DNA from: JBCCFW01 sp039029535
Lineage (GTDB): Bacteria > Acidobacteriota > JBCCFW01
Reading direction: 5' to 3'
DNA length: 8,383 nt
Assembly: GCA_039029535.1 (NCBI GenBank)
Contig: JBCCFW010000253.1
Location: 1 to 8,383, forward strand
The notes under the pieces are model-generated. The model saw only the letters and a list, made by a program, of their open reading frames with translations. It was not told the origin of the DNA and searched no databases. Below, piece by piece: positions 6,021 through 8,383 of this stretch. Made by a program: the position numbers and the translations under genes. Within the stretch, counting starts at the first letter, position 1. The number at the start of each line of letters is the position of its first letter.

Positions 6021-7376
6021 ATGACCTGCCGCTTCATCCGCCACGCGCTGCTGTCTTCGGTGCTGTGCTTCGTCCTCGGACCCGGCCTCGCGCTGGCACA
6101 GACCGACCTGAGCGTGGGTAACGTCCAGGTCCCGGCCTCGGGCACCATCGAAGTGCCGATCATCCTCACGCCCGCGACCGACGCCACGGCGTTCCAGGTC
6201 GACCTCACGCATCCGGCCGGCTTCGTCGCCGGCACGCCGATCCTGGGCCCGGGCGCCGCGGATCACGAGGCTCACGTCGAGGTCATCGACGGCACCACCG
6301 TTCGCCTGCTGGTCTTCTCGCGGACCAACGCGCTCCTGGGCGCCGGTGTCTCCGCTCTCGTGCCGTTCACGGTCCCGCCGGCGACACCGGACGGCGACTT
6401 CGACCTGATGCCCACTCTCCCCGAGGTGGTCGGACCGGGCGCCGTCGTGCACGGCGGCGTGTCCCTGGGCGACGGCACCATCGAGGTCATCCCGTGCTTC
6501 CTCGGTGATCTCCATCCCGACGGGGCCGGTGACGCCCAGCTCGACCTGGGCGACTACGTTCAGGCCCTCGCGCAGGTCCGGGGCGGCGGCGTCGCCTCGG
6601 TCCGCTACACCGACTGCGGTGGTCTCGCTCCGGGCTCCCTGTTCTGCTCCGGCAGCGTGGTCGAGAACTGGTGTCCGCAGGCCGGCGCTGACGGCAGCTT
6701 CGACATCGACGACGCCTTGGCGCTGCGTCGGGTCGTGGCCGGCGTGCGACGCATCAGCTGCGAGCCCTGCAACGGCACCGGCGTCGCTCCGGCTCCCGTG
6801 CCCATCGCGGGCGACGTCACCGGCGATGACCTCCTCAACATCGCCGACGTGGTCGAGCTCCTCCGCATCTCGGTGGGCCTCGTCGTCCCGACGGCTGATC
6901 AGGAGCTGGTCGGCGACATCGCGCCGGCTGACCTCGTCGCCGACGTCACCGAGGTCGAGGGCGACGACGCCATCGACATCGCCGACGTCGTGATGGGCCT
7001 GCGGGGCTCGGTTGGTCTCATCACCCTCGACTGGAGCGAGCAGCGCCTCATCGTCTCGATGCCGGGCGTCGCGCCCTTCGCAGCGTTCAGCGCTCGCGTC
7101 AGCGGCCTGCCCGACGGCGTGGGCATCCCCACGGTCGAGGACCTGCCCGCCGGTTGTGTCGATGCCTCCGGCGAGAGCGGCTTCGACGGCTACGGCGACA
7201 CCTGGGCGGTCACCTGCGTGAGCAGCGGCCCGGACATCACCGGCGTCTCCGGCACCGTGGCGACCTTCGTGTACCGCGGCCCGCAGCAGGTCGATCCGGC
7301 CAGCATCACCTTCGCCTTCGAGATGATCGACGCGACCTTCGTTCCCACCGGCACGCTGGTCCTCACGACCCCGTGA
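6021..7376 (+). CDS. Secreted protein with cohesin-like domain and four dockerin-like calcium loops
   Basis: This is 451 residues with start ATG at 6021 behind GGAGAGGAG. A Sec signal peptide (residues 1-26) ends ALA before Q27. Residues about 29-158 resemble a cohesin-type beta sandwich (SVGNVQVPASGTIEVPIILT ... GDGTIEVI). After Cys159 come dockerin-like calcium loops spaced D-x-D/N-x-D-x3-D/N-x2-D: about 162-187 (D167, D171, D175, D178), about 222-243 (D224, D228, D231), about 264-287 (D265, T267, D269, N273, D276, followed by VVELLRISVGL) and about 308-333 (E311, E313, D315, D319, D322, followed by VVMGLRGSVGL). A C-terminal beta-rich segment (334-451) may be a second cohesin-like or carbohydrate-binding-like fold. 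Cysteines at 159, 199, 209, 218, 247 and 250 could form disulfides between loops. No catalytic domain is visible. It probably has an extracellular or envelope scaffold role, binding calcium. Cohesin and dockerin folds outside Clostridia are widespread and mostly not cellulosomal. Its stop overlaps the next start. Confidence 0.75.
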   Translation: MTCRFIRHALLSSVLCFVLGPGLALAQTDLSVGNVQVPASGTIEVPIILTPATDATAFQVDLTHPAGFVAGTPILGPGAADHEAHVEVIDGTTVRLLVFSRTNALLGAGVSALVPFTVPPATPDGDFDLMPTLPEVVGPGAVVHGGVSLGDGTIEVIPCFLGDLHPDGAGDAQLDLGDYVQALAQVRGGGVASVRYTDCGGLAPGSLFCSGSVVENWCPQAGADGSFDIDDALALRRVVAGVRRISCEPCNGTGVAPAPVPIAGDVTGDDLLNIADVVELLRISVGLVVPTADQELVGDIAPADLVADVTEVEGDDAIDIADVVMGLRGSVGLITLDWSEQRLIVSMPGVAPFAAFSARVSGLPDGVGIPTVEDLPAGCVDASGESGFDGYGDTWAVTCVSSGPDITGVSGTVATFVYRGPQQVDPASITFAFEMIDATFVPTGTLVLTTP

Positions 7377-7630
7377 GGCTCTCCAGCCTGCGCACGGCCG
7401 CGAGCGTGGCGGCCGAGCACGGCCAGGGTCTGATCGTCCTCATCAACGGCACGGAGCTCGCGCTCACCGAGCTCCGCGTCGTCGACACGCCGCGCGAGCT
7501 CGCGCTCTGCGACGGCCAGACCGAGGACGGCAGCCTCGTGCTCTTCGATCCCGAGTCGGTCGACGCCGTGCGCCTGCCCACCGGCGAGGACGGTCAGCGG
7601 GCTCGGCTGCCGTCGGTCGGCCGGCGGTGA
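7373..7630 (+). CDS. Small protein of unknown function, translationally coupled on both sides
   Basis: This is 85 residues starting at GTG 7373, sharing GTGA with the upstream stop. Its own TGA (7628-7630) shares GTGA with the tadA start. No separate ribosome site is evident, so translation probably depends on reinitiation. The family is not recognised. The central part is beta-rich (GQGLIVLINGTELALTELRV, then LALCDGQTEDGSLVLFDPES), suggesting a compact cytosolic beta fold, and the C-terminus is basic. There is no signal peptide or membrane helix. Very strong third-position G/C bias supports a real gene. Context gives only a guess: an accessory of TadA or of the secreted protein upstream. Confidence 0.65.
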   Translation: MRLSSLRTAASVAAEHGQGLIVLINGTELALTELRVVDTPRELALCDGQTEDGSLVLFDPESVDAVRLPTGEDGQRARLPSVGRR

Positions 7631-8118
7631 GCCCTCGCGGGGTCGGCGAGACGTCGGCCCCGTCCGACGAGGACCTCGCCGCCTGGTCCGAGCTGGCCCT
7701 GGAAGAAGCCATCCGCGCGGCCGAGCTCGAAGAAGTCCCGGTCGGCGCGGTGGTCGTGCTCGGTGGGGAAGTGATCGGTCGGGGCCACAACCGCACCTTG
7801 ATCGACTGCGATCCCACCGCCCATGCCGAGGTCGTCGCCCTGCGCGAGGCAGCGCGCTCCGTCGGCAACCACCGCCTGCCGGGCAGCGTGCTCGTGACGA
7901 CGCTCGAGCCCTGCCTCCTCTGCTGTGGAGCCATCGTTCAGGCCCGCGTCGCATGGCTGCACCACGCGGCCGACGACCCCAAGGCCGGCGCCTTGCACCT
8001 CCTGGAGCGGGCGGAGGAGGAGGGGAAGGTCAACCACCGGGTCCTCCGCGGGCGGGCTCCCGGAGGTGAGCGCGCGTCCGAGCTCCTGCGTTCGTTCTTC
8101 CGTGCTCGTCGAAGCTGA
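7627..8118 (+). CDS. tadA: tRNA adenosine(34) deaminase TadA
   Basis: This is 163 residues with GTG start at 7627 overlapping the previous stop. It is a zinc-dependent cytidine-deaminase-fold enzyme that converts A34 to inosine in the wobble position of tRNA-Arg(ACG). Visible motifs are PVGAVVV (38-44), DPTAHAEVVALREAA (62-76) with zinc ligand H66 and proton shuttle E68, and LEPCLLCCGAIVQARVAW (93-110) with zinc cysteines C96 and C99 in PCxxC. DPKAGAL (117-123) and a C-terminal helix ending LLRSFFRARR (153-162) are also typical. In place of the usual 'vfGa.D.K' it reads LHHAADDPK, a mild divergence that leaves the catalytic residues intact. The length is normal for bacterial TadA. The gene is usually essential. 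Here it is last in a coupled gene set and is followed by tRNA-Ser. Confidence 0.93.
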   Translation: MSPRGVGETSAPSDEDLAAWSELALEEAIRAAELEEVPVGAVVVLGGEVIGRGHNRTLIDCDPTAHAEVVALREAARSVGNHRLPGSVLVTTLEPCLLCCGAIVQARVAWLHHAADDPKAGALHLLERAEEEGKVNHRVLRGRAPGGERASELLRSFFRARRS

Positions 8119-8143
8119 CTCCGAGAGCAGAAGGGTGCATGAT
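8115..8143 (+). promoter_or_regulatory. Possible promoter for tRNA-Ser
   Basis: CTGACT (8115-8120) and CATGAT (8138-8143) are separated by 17 bases and each matches 4 of 6 consensus bases. Initiation would fall near 8150, about 12 bases before the mature tRNA 5' end. The -35 element overlaps the tadA stop. Read-through from tadA is an equally good source of the tRNA transcript. Confidence 0.27.
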
Positions 8144-8161
8144 CCCGCGTCCCGTGTCGGT

Positions 8162-8252
<91 letters not shown>

Positions 8253-8299
8253 CGTGACAGGAAAGAGCAGTCTGACGCTCACCCCCATGCCCTACTAGG

Positions 8300-8383
8300 T
8301 TCTGAAAATAATCTCCGTATTGCCAATAACAAAGCAGATGACCTAACAGTTAAAAAGCTTACTAAAAAAAATCCTACAATGGC
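8300..8383. other. AT-rich segment with possible partial low-GC coding frame
   Basis: G+C is about 33% over these 84 bases, against about 70% elsewhere, and the change begins about 50 bases after the tRNA-Ser 3' end. On the plus strand one frame, with codons starting at 8298, stays open to the window edge. It reads GSENNLRIANNKADDLTVKK and onward, with A/T-rich third positions and mostly purine first positions, as in low-GC genes. No start codon occurs in that frame before the last few bases, so if it is real the gene is either joined mid-sequence or only partly seen. The opposite strand also has a short open hydrophobic frame. The protein is not recognised. It fits either a foreign element next to the tRNA or a chimeric assembly end. 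Confidence 0.5.

Noticed and set aside
8281..8300. att-type direct repeat of the tRNA-Ser 3' end
   Set aside because: No copy of the tRNA 3' sequence recurs in the 130 bases available downstream, so an attachment site cannot be claimed from this window.

Overview
The window is about 70% G+C almost throughout, and its genes show strong third-position G/C bias. That points to a high-GC environmental bacterium. An MshEN + GAF-like protein, a secreted cohesin/dockerin-like protein and a PDO-rhodanese fusion together would suit a Myxococcota-like or related deltaproteobacterial-grade lineage. This placement is inferred from gene content and is not proven. No CRISPR array, insertion sequence or rRNA is visible.

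Layout. (1) 1-1921 (+): the C-terminus of an RDD-family membrane protein, then a TGATG-overlapped GT-C membrane glycosyltransferase. (2) 1934-2471 (-): a convergent small secreted protein that appears broken. A signal peptide and the mature domain lie in different frames. (3) 2571-4313 (-): a two-gene unit of an 80-residue unknown protein and a 476-residue protein with a tandem MshEN cyclic-di-GMP-binding motif and a GAF-like C-terminus, but no ATPase domain. (4) 4442-5866 (+): divergent to that unit, a metallo-beta-lactamase/double-rhodanese protein of the persulfide dioxygenase type. (5) 6021-8118 (+): a tightly coupled set of a secreted cohesin/dockerin-like protein, an 85-residue unknown protein and the tRNA adenosine deaminase TadA, joined by two GTGA overlaps. 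(6) 8162-8251 (+): tRNA-Ser(CGA) with encoded CCA. (7) After about 8300 the composition falls abruptly to about one third G+C, with a short frame that looks like low-GC coding sequence. This is either the edge of an integrated element or a chimeric contig end.

Working together. TadA (wobble A34 to I editing in tRNA-Arg) and tRNA-Ser are housekeeping translation genes. The MBL-rhodanese protein handles glutathione- or protein-persulfide sulfur. The GT-C enzyme and RDD protein belong to the envelope. The MshEN protein is probably a c-di-GMP-responsive adaptor. The secreted cohesin/dockerin-like protein is an envelope or extracellular assembly candidate, and its coupling to tadA is the oddest gene arrangement here. 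No stretch longer than 300 bases lacks a gene.
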